Assembly (NCBI GenBank): GCA_028278625.1
Contig: JANQDY010000089.1
Location: 62,001 to 126,000 of the forward strand
DNA: 64,000 nt
Source: Thermodesulfobacteriota bacterium
GTDB taxonomy: Bacteria; Desulfobacterota; DSM-4660; Desulfatiglandales; Desulfatiglandaceae
Direction: 5' to 3'
Each line of letters starts with the position of its first letter. The stretch's first letter is position 1. The position numbers and the translations under genes were made by a program. Positions 25,986 through 34,905 of this stretch are shown here, in pieces. The notes under the pieces were generated by a model. The model was not told the origin of the DNA. It was given only the letters and a program-made list of their open reading frames with translations, and ran no database searches.

Positions 25986-28061
25986 ATGAAGCAGCGCATT
26001 CGCACGGTCTTGAAAGTTCTGGCTGATCCGAAGAAGTGGACCGGCTCTCGCAGAGGATTCCCGGAACAGTATGAGGAAAAAGGCGCTGAACTCCCAGTTA
26101 CACCGCTTTTTAGCGTTGAACGTCTAAACGAGGCCATCAGAAAAACCCGGGATCACTTCCTCAACATCCAAAATGAAAAGGGATATTGGGTGTTTGATCT
26201 TGAGGCGGATACCACCATTCCCTCGGAGTACATTCTGCTTCAAAGGTTTCTGGGAAGCGAAATACCCGACACCCTTAAGCTGCGATTCGGCAATTACCTG
26301 CGGAACCGCCAGCTCGAAAACGGCGGCTGGCCCCTATATCACGAGGGTGAAGCCGATATCAGTGCTTCCGTCAAGGCCTATTTTGCCCTTAAGCAGCTGG
26401 GAGATGTGCCCGATGCCTCCCATATGCGCCGTGCCCGGAAGTATATCCTTGAACAGGGCGGGGCCTCTCGGGCCAATGTGTTCACACGGATCACCCTGGC
26501 GCTCTTCGGCCAGATCCCGTGGGAGACAACGCCGGCCATGCCCATCGAGATCATGCTCCTGCCCCAGTGGTTTTTCTTTCACCTGTACAAGATTTCCTAC
26601 TGGTCAAGGACCGTCATCGTACCGCTGTTAATTCTGTATTCAAAAAGACCGGTATGCCGTCTCACACCAGATGAAGGGATCGCGGAACTTTTCACATCCC
26701 CTGCCCACGAACTGGGGCACCTGGACCGCTTTGTTCCCGGCAGTTTTTTCAAGAATTGCTTTCTGCTGTTGGACCGTTTCCTCAAAAAAGCAGATCCGCT
26801 GATGCCCAAAGTGCTGCGGGAAAAATCGCTCACGTTCGCGGAGGCCTGGACCCTTCAACGGATGACGGGGGAAGGGGGGATCGGGGCCATATTTCCCGCC
26901 ATGGCCAACGCGGTAATGGCACTGAAAGTTCTGGGATATTCCCATGACCATCCCGAGTTTAAAAGAGGCCTTCAGGCCATAGAGGATCTGCTGGTCCATC
27001 AGGAAGATGAAAGCTACTGCCAGCCCTGCCTCAGTCCCATATGGGACACCTGTCTGAGCCTTTCAGCGCTTCTGGAAGGGGGGCTTGACGGGGATCACCA
27101 GGCCGCACAAACGGCGGTGGAATGGCTCTTCGACGAGCAGATTTTTGAACCCGGCGACTGGGTCTACAGGGCGCCGGATCTTGCGCCTGCCGGCTGGGCC
27201 TTTCAGTTTGAAAACACCTTTTATCCGGATGTTGACGACACCCCCATGGTGCTCATGGCACTTCTGCGTGCCGGTGCCTTGAAGAAAGCGCAATATCGGG
27301 AGAAAATCGCCAAAGCGGTTGATTGGATCATCGGCATGCAGAGTTCCAACGGTGGATGGGGTGCCTTTGATATTGACAATAATTATCTCTACTTGAATGA
27401 AATTCCCTTCGCTGATCACGGTGCGCTTCTTGATCCGAGCACGTCCGATTTAACGGGGAGATGTATTGAGGTGCTTGCCATGCTGGGGCATGGTCCGGAT
27501 TTTGGTCCCATTGCCAGGGCTCTCGATTTTTTGAAACGGGAACAGGAAGACAGCGGTGCCTGGTTCGGAAGGTGGGGCGTCAATTATATTTATGGGACAT
27601 GGTCCGTACTGAAAGGGTTGGGGCGCCTGGGAGAAGATCCCGCGGAGCCCTACATCCGGAAGGCCGTTAACTGGTTGAAGTCATGCCAGAACCCTGATAA
27701 TGGCTGGGGTGAAACCTGTTATTCCTATACGGATCCCAGCCTCGCGGGGAAAGGGAAGAGCACGCCTTCCCAAACCGCCTGGGCCCTCCTCGGGCTGATG
27801 GCGGCCGGAGAGGCAAACAGCGCCGCCGTGCAACGGGGAATTCACTATCTCATCAACCAGCAGAATACTCATGGAAAATGGGATGAAAAACTGTACACCG
27901 GAACCGGTTTTCCCAGTGTGTTTTACCTGCGTTATCACGGATACGGACAGTTCTTCCCCCTATGGGCATTGGGCGAATACCGACGGCTCCGCGCCGATAA
28001 GATGACCCTTCAGGATGAAATCACGCTGAAACAACCCGTGGATTTTTCCAAACCGGCTTGA
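25986..28061 (+). CDS. shc: Squalene-hopene cyclase
   Basis: The 691-residue enzyme cyclises squalene to hopene/hopanol, the entry to hopanoid membrane lipids. The catalytic DVDDT is at residues 415-419 (DxDD type, so squalene protonation and not oxidosqualene). QW repeats are visible (for example LENGGWPLY and NPDNGWGETCYSY), and the GTGFPSVFYLRYHGYGQFFPLWALGEY ending is typical. Length is slightly above the usual 620-660 residues because of an N-terminal extension of about 40 residues. The next gene, HpnG, starts within its stop codon region, a common hopanoid arrangement. Confidence 0.96.
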   Translation: MKQRIRTVLKVLADPKKWTGSRRGFPEQYEEKGAELPVTPLFSVERLNEAIRKTRDHFLNIQNEKGYWVFDLEADTTIPSEYILLQRFLGSEIPDTLKLRFGNYLRNRQLENGGWPLYHEGEADISASVKAYFALKQLGDVPDASHMRRARKYILEQGGASRANVFTRITLALFGQIPWETTPAMPIEIMLLPQWFFFHLYKISYWSRTVIVPLLILYSKRPVCRLTPDEGIAELFTSPAHELGHLDRFVPGSFFKNCFLLLDRFLKKADPLMPKVLREKSLTFAEAWTLQRMTGEGGIGAIFPAMANAVMALKVLGYSHDHPEFKRGLQAIEDLLVHQEDESYCQPCLSPIWDTCLSLSALLEGGLDGDHQAAQTAVEWLFDEQIFEPGDWVYRAPDLAPAGWAFQFENTFYPDVDDTPMVLMALLRAGALKKAQYREKIAKAVDWIIGMQSSNGGWGAFDIDNNYLYLNEIPFADHGALLDPSTSDLTGRCIEVLAMLGHGPDFGPIARALDFLKREQEDSGAWFGRWGVNYIYGTWSVLKGLGRLGEDPAEPYIRKAVNWLKSCQNPDNGWGETCYSYTDPSLAGKGKSTPSQTAWALLGLMAAGEANSAAVQRGIHYLINQQNTHGKWDEKLYTGTGFPSVFYLRYHGYGQFFPLWALGEYRRLRADKMTLQDEITLKQPVDFSKPA

Positions 28062-28825
28062 TCAGCCAGAAAATGAACACGACAATCGGTGTGGTGGCGG
28101 CGCTTCCCCGTGAGGCCAGGGCCCTTTTGGGGCGGCCCTGTGTCAAGAAAGCCGATGGATTTCGTCACTGCCGCGCGATGTTGTCGGAGAAAACCGGTTT
28201 GCTGGTGGTCCGGTCAGGGATGGGCATTGAAAATGCCTTTGCCGCGGCCGGGTGGCTTACGGCAAAAGGTGTGTCGGTCTTAGGGTCTTTTGGTGTGTCA
28301 GGTGGTCTTGACCCCCAATTGCGGACAGGCGACCTGGTCCTTGCCGATGGGGTGATTCAGAAGGAAGATCAGACAAAAGGGATTGCGCCCGGGTCCGGTT
28401 CTGAAATGCTCACTTTGGGTCTATGGGGCGGGAAAGAGCGTTTTTACCGGGGCCCCATTCTGACCGTAACGGAACCGGTTTTTGACGCTTCCCGCAAAAA
28501 AGCGCTTTTTCAACAAACAAAGGCGCTGGCGGTGGATATGGAGAGCGCGGCCGTGGCACGTGTTGCGGCGCGGGGGAACCTTCCGTTTTTCGCCGTTCGG
28601 TGCGTCTTAGACCCTCAGGGGCTCTCTATTCCGAAAGCCCTTTATGACTGCGTTGACCAGCAGGGCCGCCCCAGGCTCGGACACCTGTTGCGGCTGATTC
28701 TCCGGAACCCTCCCATCATATTTTTTTTGATTCGAATGAAAAGAAATATGGATGCGGCCCTTGCCTGCGGCCCCCGTATCCGACGCTGCCTTGAGGAGTT
28801 CTCCCTAACGACACCTGCCCCCTGA
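28058..28825 (+). CDS. hpnG: Adenosylhopane phosphorylase-like nucleoside phosphorylase HpnG
   Basis: This 255-residue phosphorylase-superfamily protein has GVVAALPREARALL at the start, RSGMGIENAF, SFGVSGGLDP and VDMESAAVARVA, the last carrying the nucleoside/phosphate-site Glu. HpnG removes adenine from adenosylhopane to give ribosylhopane in the route to bacteriohopanetetrol. HpnH, which makes adenosylhopane, is not in this window. The TTG at 28058 overlaps the cyclase stop; an ATG at 28073 is an equally plausible start. Identification rests on the fold plus position after shc. Confidence 0.8.
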   Translation: MISQKMNTTIGVVAALPREARALLGRPCVKKADGFRHCRAMLSEKTGLLVVRSGMGIENAFAAAGWLTAKGVSVLGSFGVSGGLDPQLRTGDLVLADGVIQKEDQTKGIAPGSGSEMLTLGLWGGKERFYRGPILTVTEPVFDASRKKALFQQTKALAVDMESAAVARVAARGNLPFFAVRCVLDPQGLSIPKALYDCVDQQGRPRLGHLLRLILRNPPIIFFLIRMKRNMDAALACGPRIRRCLEEFSLTTPAP

Positions 28826-28848
28826 CAACTGCCCCCTGTACACTTATT

Positions 28849-30042
28849 TTAAGCCTTTTTCAGCGCTTTATTCACCAACTGGGTGATATCCAGTACTTCC
28901 AGTTTAACCTTGTTGCGCCTCACATAGGTGGTCATGGTGCGCACACACTGCTGGCAGGAAGTGACAACGGCCTGGGCCCCCGTGTTCAGGATTTCCTCGA
29001 TTTTGCGTTTTGAAATTTCCGCGGAGAGTTTGGCATCCACCATTTCCAGATTCCCCCCTCCGCCGCAACACTGACAGTTCTCCCTGTTTTGGGGCAGCTC
29101 CACAAACCGCACGCCGGGGATTGACGCAATGATGTCTCTCGGTTCGTCAAATATTCGTGACCCGCGTCCCAGGTCGCAGGGATCGTGATAGGTAACGGTC
29201 AATGGCAGTTCCCGAAGAGGGACCTGCCCTTTTTTGAGCAGTTTGAGCAGGAATCCGGTGGCATGGGAGAGGATTAACTCACGGGGGTAATGCTCCCGCC
29301 ACATCTGATAACAGGAGGGGCAGGAGAAGACCACCTCCTTGGCTTGTTTTTCCCGAACGGCCTGAACGTTGTGGGCCATGAACTCCTGGAACATCTCTCC
29401 CAAACCGGCCCCCAGCATGGGAAATCCGCAGCACCACTCCTCTTCCCCCAGAAGGGTGAAGTCCACGCTGCTTCGGTCAAGAATCTCCGCCAGGGCCATG
29501 GGAATTTTTTGTGCCAGGGGAAAATAGGCGGCGGTACATCCCGTGAAATAGACGATCTCGGAGCGGTCCTTGACATAGAGGTCATCGGGCGGATCCCGCA
29601 TATCCTCCACCCAGTCGGCCCGCTCTTCATTGTCCTCGGCAAAAACGTTTCTCTCCTCGGCCAGATTATCCCGTATCATGTTGATTTTTTTTGGATAGCT
29701 CTTGGATTGGACCATGTCGTGCCTGAGACAAAGCCATAGGTCCTTCAGATGGATGCCCACGGGACAGACTTCCTGGCAGTTTCCGCAAAGGGTGCAGCGA
29801 AAAACCGTATCGCTGAAATGGGAAAGCATCTCCTCGGTGGGTGGCTTTTTTCTGAAAAATCGACTGAAAAGGCCGGTGCGCTGCTTGAGAAGCCTTTGAA
29901 GACCCTTTATTCGGAAAACCGCGGAGAGCTCACCGTTGTCCGATGCCGAAACAGCGGGACATACATCCGTGCATGCCTGACAATTGGTACAGGCCCCCAT
30001 TTCCAGCAACTGTTTGACGTTGTATTCCTGATTACCGGCCAT
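28849..30042 (-). CDS. CCG-domain iron-sulfur oxidoreductase subunit (HdrD/GlpC-like), second copy
   Basis: The 397-residue protein has two N-terminal ferredoxin motifs (CTNCQACTDVCP and CTLCGNCQEVCP) and then two cysteine-rich CCG domains, around EEWCCGFPML and CQCCGGGGNLE. Each CCG domain is matched by a downstream CxxC (SCPSC and SCQQC). This is the HdrD/GlpC/GlcF plan for passing electrons between a flavoprotein and a quinone or disulfide. It is a paralogue of the Fe-S protein two genes upstream and is the last gene of the hydroxyacid operon. Its presence next to a GcvH-like protein suggests a second electron-transfer module. Confidence 0.85.
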   Translation of the reverse strand: MAGNQEYNVKQLLEMGACTNCQACTDVCPAVSASDNGELSAVFRIKGLQRLLKQRTGLFSRFFRKKPPTEEMLSHFSDTVFRCTLCGNCQEVCPVGIHLKDLWLCLRHDMVQSKSYPKKINMIRDNLAEERNVFAEDNEERADWVEDMRDPPDDLYVKDRSEIVYFTGCTAAYFPLAQKIPMALAEILDRSSVDFTLLGEEEWCCGFPMLGAGLGEMFQEFMAHNVQAVREKQAKEVVFSCPSCYQMWREHYPRELILSHATGFLLKLLKKGQVPLRELPLTVTYHDPCDLGRGSRIFDEPRDIIASIPGVRFVELPQNRENCQCCGGGGNLEMVDAKLSAEISKRKIEEILNTGAQAVVTSCQQCVRTMTTYVRRNKVKLEVLDITQLVNKALKKA

Positions 30043-30110
30043 ATCCCCCTAAACAACCACCCTTCCGCCTACCGTTATCCGTCATCTCTCCACCGCCGTT
30101 TTGCCTTGGA

Positions 30111-30533
30111 TCACTCCTCGGCATATTTTTCAATATCCGCCAGGACCCATTTGGTGACCGCTTCTTCCCCTTTGATGAGGTCCTCGAGTTCGCTCTTGTC
30201 AATGGGTTCGATTTTGTAGAGCCATCCCTTGCCGTAGCAGTCCTCATTAATGAGGCCGGGGTTGGTTTCCAGTTCCTCGTTGACACTGTGAAGTACGCCG
30301 TTGACCGGTGCAAAGACTTTTCCCAGCCATTTCCCGGATTCAATCTTGGCGAATTTCTTCCCTTTTTTCAGCTTCTTGCCGTCGTCGGGGAGCTGAACGT
30401 AGACCACTTCGCCGGCCATGGACTGGGCAAAGTCATCCATTCCCATGACCAGGATATCCCCTTCGTCCCTGATCCAGAAATGGTTTTCTTCATAATAAAG
30501 GTCGTCCGGCATGTTGTATTGCTCAATCTGCAT
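30111..30533 (-). CDS. GcvH-like lipoyl-carrier protein
   Basis: The 140-residue protein has the GcvH fold: an NHFWIRDEGDILVMGMDDFAQ strand pair, then IESGKWLGKVFAPVNG with Lys68 at the lipoylation position, then NPGLINEDCYGKGWLYKI. In the glycine cleavage system GcvH carries the aminomethyl group, but no gcvT or gcvP is nearby. GcvH-like lipoyl proteins outside that system are known to work with Hdr-like complexes (for example LbpA in sulfur oxidation). Here it sits between two CCG Fe-S proteins. A strong AGGAGG site lies seven bases upstream. Whether it is lipoylated is not shown. Confidence 0.85.
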   Translation of the reverse strand: MQIEQYNMPDDLYYEENHFWIRDEGDILVMGMDDFAQSMAGEVVYVQLPDDGKKLKKGKKFAKIESGKWLGKVFAPVNGVLHSVNEELETNPGLINEDCYGKGWLYKIEPIDKSELEDLIKGEEAVTKWVLADIEKYAEE

Positions 30534-30557
30534 ATCGTTCCCTCCTGATCTCTAATT

Positions 30558-31661
30558 CTAATCTTCGTCTTCCATCAACTGGTTAATGAATTGGGTTGTA
30601 TTGTAGATCTTAAATTTTTGCTTGCGCAATTTGGCGTTGGCCAGATTGTGCACGCAAGAGTTACATTCGGTCAAGACAATTTCAGCACCGATTTCTTCCG
30701 CCTGGGCAAGTCTTTGCCTGGCCATGGCAATGGAGTTCTTGGCAAAGGCCCCCCGAACGCCGCCGCCGGCCCCGCAACAGAGTGCGGCGTCGCGGTTCTC
30801 CGGCATTTCAACAAAGTTGGGCGCAATCTTGCCAATGGTTCTTCTGGGTTCCTCGTAGATGCCGCAGTGGCGGCCCAGATCACAGGGGTCATGGTAGGTG
30901 ACTTTCTTGTCCGTTTGAACGGGAAAATCAAAGTCCTGCAGGAACTGGGTGAGATGGACCGTTTTAACCCCCTTCTCTTTGAGGACCCGGTACGCTGGTT
31001 TGTCGTTAAAGGTGCGAAAGCAGTAGGGGCATCCGGTGATCACAGTTTTGGCGCCGGTATCAAGAATGAGATCCATGTTTTTGCGGGCCAGATCCGTGTT
31101 GATCTCGTAACCCACGTCTTCCAGCACCCCGCTGCAACAGACTTCATCAATGAGGGTGAAGTCCACATCCAGCCGGTCCAGGAGATCCAGGATCTCCAGC
31201 GTCACTTCATCCTCCCGGTATGATCCGACGCATCCGATAAAATAGACATATTCCGCCTGCTTGTTTCGCTCCCGCTCAAAATCCTCGGGTTCCTCTTCGG
31301 CATAGATATTGGTGTGGTTCTTTAGAACCTTCTGCATCCCCACAAAGGCCGGGTGGCAGGAGCCGATATTGACCATGTCTTTCCGAACCTGCTTGATGAT
31401 TTCCGGGACCTCAACACCGCTGGGACAGTTCTTAAAGCAACTGGCACAGGTGGTACATTGAAAAAGGCTCTCAATCAATTGATCATCAAGGGGGAGAGTG
31501 CCGTCCATCACCTCTTTTAGGAGCAGCATTTTGCCCCGGGCATTGAGGCCGGGTCTCAGGGTGGCCCCGTAAACCGGGCAGACCGCCTGACAGAATCCGC
31601 AACGGGAGCATTGAAGGATCTGTTCGCGGAATTTTTTTTCAAAATCGTATTTGGCTTCCAT
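30558..31661 (-). CDS. CCG-domain iron-sulfur subunit (GlcF-like)
   Basis: The 367-residue protein has two ferredoxin motifs (CSRCGFCQAVCP and CTTCASCFKNCP). Two CCG-type domains follow (EVCCSGVLEDVGY, a CCS variant, and ALCCGAGGGVRG) with CPYC and CNSC partners. It is placed directly after the GlcD-like flavoprotein, the arrangement of GlcD/GlcF and DLD/Fe-S pairs. ATG 31661 has GGAGGG six bases upstream; a TTG at 31667 would overlap the previous stop. It probably accepts electrons from the flavin and passes them on to the membrane cytochrome. Confidence 0.88.
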   Translation of the reverse strand: MEAKYDFEKKFREQILQCSRCGFCQAVCPVYGATLRPGLNARGKMLLLKEVMDGTLPLDDQLIESLFQCTTCASCFKNCPSGVEVPEIIKQVRKDMVNIGSCHPAFVGMQKVLKNHTNIYAEEEPEDFERERNKQAEYVYFIGCVGSYREDEVTLEILDLLDRLDVDFTLIDEVCCSGVLEDVGYEINTDLARKNMDLILDTGAKTVITGCPYCFRTFNDKPAYRVLKEKGVKTVHLTQFLQDFDFPVQTDKKVTYHDPCDLGRHCGIYEEPRRTIGKIAPNFVEMPENRDAALCCGAGGGVRGAFAKNSIAMARQRLAQAEEIGAEIVLTECNSCVHNLANAKLRKQKFKIYNTTQFINQLMEDED

Positions 31662-31663
31662 GT

Positions 31664-33043
31664 TCAACCCTCCAGGCCCATCTTTCCCGGATTCAGGATG
31701 TTGTTGGGATCAAAGGTCTTTTTGAGCGTGCGCATCATGTCCATGGCCACGGGGTCATGTTCCAAGGTCATGTAGGACGCTTTGGAAAGGCCAATACCAT
31801 GTTCCCCGGTCAGCGTTCCATCCAGTTCTATGGCGAGTCTGAAAAGATCGGCGCTCGCCTTCTCCATTTTTTCCACCTGGACCGGATCATAACTGTCATA
31901 GAGAAATTGGGGGTGAAGGTTGCCGTCGCCGGCGTGTCCAAAGGTGGCAATCTGAATTTGGTGCTTGCGGGAAATGTGCTGAATTCCTCTCAGGAGTTCG
32001 GCGATGCGGGTCATGGGAACGGTGACGTCTTCCAGTACCACCGTGGTCTTGATCCTCGAAAGGACTGCGTAGGCCGATTTTCGGGCGGCCCACAGCTCTG
32101 TTACTTCAGTTTCGTTGCCCGCCAGCTTCACCTCCCGAGGGTGGTTGGCCTTGAAAACGTCAATCACCTTCTGAATCTGGTAGGTGGTCTCCTCCTTTGT
32201 GTAGCCGTCGGTTTCCACCAGGAGCATGGCATCCACTTCCGGAAGATTGAGGTCCGTGTTCTGGTTGATGGCGATGATGGTTTCCCGTCCCAGGATCTCA
32301 AGAGCGCTGGGAATGATGCCGCTGTACATGATCTCATTGATGGCCCGTCCCGCGTCTTCCAGGTCGTCGAAGGTGGCCAAAGCGGTGCTGGCGGCGGTCG
32401 GTTTCGGGTTGATCTTGAGGGTGATTTCCGTCACGATTCCCAGGGTTCCCTCGGATCCAACGAAGAGCCGGGTGAGATCATATCCGGAAACGCTTTTCAT
32501 GGTCTTGGATCCGGTTCTCATGATGCGGCCGTCCGGCAAGACCACCTCGAGGCCCAGGACGTAGTCCCGGGTGGTACCGTATTTGGCGCCCTTGAGCCCA
32601 CCCGCGTTGCTGGCCACATTTCCGCCCAGGGTGCTCACTTTGCCGCTGGCGGGGTCCGGTGGAAAAAAGAACCCGTAGGGGGCGAGAACCTTTTCAAGGG
32701 TGGCATAGACAACGCCCGGTTGAACCACCGCCAGGCGGTCCTCGATGCTGATTTTGAGGATCCGGTTCATATGGGAAAGGTCGAGAACCATGCCGCCGTT
32801 AATGGGCACGGCCATGCCGGAGAGTCCCGTGCCGGCGCCCCTGGGTGTCACCGGGATATTCTCCCGGTTTGCCAGTTTCATGATTTCCGAAATCTGCCCT
32901 GTTGTTTCGGGAGAAACGGCACAAAGGGGCCGGTTGCAATGTATGGTGGCGTCGCAGGCGTATGAGACCAGTTCGATGATGTTGCGGGTGAAATGATCCT
33001 TACCCACGATATCAACAATTGCCTGTTCCAATTTTTCGTCCAT
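31664..33043 (-). CDS. FAD-binding 2-hydroxyacid dehydrogenase (GlcD/D-lactate dehydrogenase-like)
   Basis: This 459-residue flavoprotein of the PCMH/VAO type has FAD-binding VTPRGAGTGLSGMAVP, TLGGNVASNAGG and GSEGTLGIVTEI, and the C-terminal GHAGDGNLHP and GEHGIG motifs. It oxidises D-lactate, glycolate or a similar 2-hydroxyacid. GAGGTG lies upstream of the ATG. It is flanked by a GlcF-like Fe-S protein and a membrane cytochrome, and the operon contains a LarA-like racemase. D-lactate made from L-lactate is therefore the most economical substrate guess, though other short 2-hydroxyacids fit. Confidence 0.88.
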   Translation of the reverse strand: MDEKLEQAIVDIVGKDHFTRNIIELVSYACDATIHCNRPLCAVSPETTGQISEIMKLANRENIPVTPRGAGTGLSGMAVPINGGMVLDLSHMNRILKISIEDRLAVVQPGVVYATLEKVLAPYGFFFPPDPASGKVSTLGGNVASNAGGLKGAKYGTTRDYVLGLEVVLPDGRIMRTGSKTMKSVSGYDLTRLFVGSEGTLGIVTEITLKINPKPTAASTALATFDDLEDAGRAINEIMYSGIIPSALEILGRETIIAINQNTDLNLPEVDAMLLVETDGYTKEETTYQIQKVIDVFKANHPREVKLAGNETEVTELWAARKSAYAVLSRIKTTVVLEDVTVPMTRIAELLRGIQHISRKHQIQIATFGHAGDGNLHPQFLYDSYDPVQVEKMEKASADLFRLAIELDGTLTGEHGIGLSKASYMTLEHDPVAMDMMRTLKKTFDPNNILNPGKMGLEG

Positions 33044-33051
33044 GGTTCACC

Positions 33052-34905
33052 TCATTTGCTTTTCATCGTTTCCGATCCCGGCAATTCGTGCGGCATGCCG
33101 TGGTTTCGGGAGACGGCGTTGATGGAAATGACGATGGGTGCCAGGATCATGTGCAGCAACCGGCTGAAGGGGATATAGGCAATGAATGCACCTGTCAGCA
33201 CCGCGTGAACGTACCAGGTGAAGCTATAGATGTCCGGAAGACCCCGGGACCCTGAAAATAGAAAGCTGATCCAGTAGCCCAGGAAACTGTATCCGGCTCC
33301 CCCGGGGCGTCCGGTCATCACGATCCGCATTCCTTCAAGCAAGAATCCGATCACGACGATGCCGCCGATGAGACATAGAGCGATCCGGTCCTGAGGTGAG
33401 GCATCCGCCTTCCGGTTTCGCCGCTCCAGGGAACCCCTGATCCAGGCAAGGAGAATGCCTGTAAGCATCATGAGTCCCGTAAAATCAAAGAGGAAGGCCA
33501 CCAAAGGGTTATTGTTGTCGATCATGTCCCACACGAGATGATTGTCCGGCTCCCAAAGAGATCCCAGGAGGGCCAGAACTCCCCAGAAAAACCGGAAAGC
33601 AAAGGGATAAAAGATGAGCCCGTGGATGAACCAGCGTTTGGGCGATCGTTTATAAAGCCTCCTTTGGAGGAAGGCATCCCAGAAGAGTGCCTTTAAGATG
33701 GGGACGATTCCGGGGGAGAAGATCGCGCGGAGCATGTCAAAAAGGCCCTTTAGCAGTTTCAAGAGGGGATTCTTGCTGGAAATATGATTCATGGACCCCG
33801 TCAGAAGGACCGTCAAGAACAGCACCATCCCGCAAATGAATATGATAAAAGCCGTGATCGATACGGTATCGGAAAGAGAAAAGGTGGCCGCGTGACAGGG
33901 CATGCACAGAATGCTCTTAGGGGGCAGGACCATGGAGGAAGCACCCAATCCGTTTCCCGGAAAATGACAGCGGTTGCAGGCGTTTTCTCCATCATGGATG
34001 CCCATTTGATGAAGGGCGGTCAGGTCTTTTAGATCCCTTTCCATTTTCCATCTGAGGCGATGTGACGCCGCATCCCTATAAATCTCGATCCCTTTCAAGT
34101 GACATACCTGGCAGGAGATGCCCTGGTGAGCCCCGTGGGTGTCTTTCATGATATGGGGCCGGTGACATAGAAGGCAGTTGACCGGCTTTTTCTGACGGTG
34201 CTCGTAGGAAGCCGCGGTTGTGTGGCAGTCGGTGCAGGCAAGGCTTTCATGGGGTGTTTTCCCGTACGATGCCTCGTCCATCAGAGGGATCCGCTCAGAT
34301 GTCGCCACCTGGGCTTGTGTTCGGCCCTTGCCGTGGCAATGGAAGCAAAGATCTTCAATTGCCTGAACGTCCTGCGGATTCTGGGATTCCCGTGTTTGGT
34401 GGCATTTCATGCACGCCGCATCCTCTTCCTCAAAGGGCGGCAAGACGGACATCTTCTCGTGACAGGCGCCGCACTGGGTTTCAACCGGTCTTCTGGGTTT
34501 AAAGGCCTTGGGGCGGCCTGCTCCCAGAAAGGGCTGTTTATGAGGCCAGTGATGGCATGTGAGACATTGGCGGTATTTTTCCCGATCTTTGATTTTCCTG
34601 GATCCGTGGATACCTTCATCCAGTTCATCTCCAATGTCGTCATGGCAGTCCAGACATTGGTCGGAATCATAGATGCGCTTCTCCTTTTCGGTCACATTGG
34701 CGGGGTTCGGGTGCAGTGGCTGGTCCGGCACGTTAAAATGGCAGTCCGTACAGGCGGTGCGGCCGTGGGCCGAGGCGTGGAATTTTGCGGGATCTATCAG
34801 CCAGGAAGCTTCAGCCTCACCCATGGAAAAAACCGGGAGCAGCAGTGCCAACACAAAAAGGGCGACACTTCTTTTTTTGGATGAAGAGAATTTTTCAAGG
34901 TTCAT
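33052..34905 (-). CDS. Eleven-heme cytochrome c fused to NarI-like membrane cytochrome b
   Basis: After a signal peptide (VALFVLALLLPVFSMG) come eleven CxxCH heme sites (CTDCH, CLDCH, CLTCH, CGACH, CMKCH, CFHCH, CTDCH, CLLCH, CQVCH, CNRCH, CMPCH). The last roughly 240 residues hold about five or six membrane helices resembling the NarI/DsrM/TmcC gamma-subunit family, with histidines placed for heme b. About 617 residues in all. The start at 34905 gives a proper signal peptide; an upstream frame to 35121 overlaps larA and is not conserved. It overlaps the larA stop by 11 bases. Role inferred: electron exchange between the quinone pool and the periplasm for the hydroxyacid dehydrogenase. Confidence 0.82.
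   Translation of the reverse strand: MNLEKFSSSKKRSVALFVLALLLPVFSMGEAEASWLIDPAKFHASAHGRTACTDCHFNVPDQPLHPNPANVTEKEKRIYDSDQCLDCHDDIGDELDEGIHGSRKIKDREKYRQCLTCHHWPHKQPFLGAGRPKAFKPRRPVETQCGACHEKMSVLPPFEEEDAACMKCHQTRESQNPQDVQAIEDLCFHCHGKGRTQAQVATSERIPLMDEASYGKTPHESLACTDCHTTAASYEHRQKKPVNCLLCHRPHIMKDTHGAHQGISCQVCHLKGIEIYRDAASHRLRWKMERDLKDLTALHQMGIHDGENACNRCHFPGNGLGASSMVLPPKSILCMPCHAATFSLSDTVSITAFIIFICGMVLFLTVLLTGSMNHISSKNPLLKLLKGLFDMLRAIFSPGIVPILKALFWDAFLQRRLYKRSPKRWFIHGLIFYPFAFRFFWGVLALLGSLWEPDNHLVWDMIDNNNPLVAFLFDFTGLMMLTGILLAWIRGSLERRNRKADASPQDRIALCLIGGIVVIGFLLEGMRIVMTGRPGGAGYSFLGYWISFLFSGSRGLPDIYSFTWYVHAVLTGAFIAYIPFSRLLHMILAPIVISINAVSRNHGMPHELPGSETMKSK

Noticed and set aside
31757..32965. Plus-strand 402-codon open frame opposite the GlcD-like gene
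   Set aside because: The opposite strand encodes a well-conserved flavoprotein with all FAD motifs; the frame is a GC-driven shadow.
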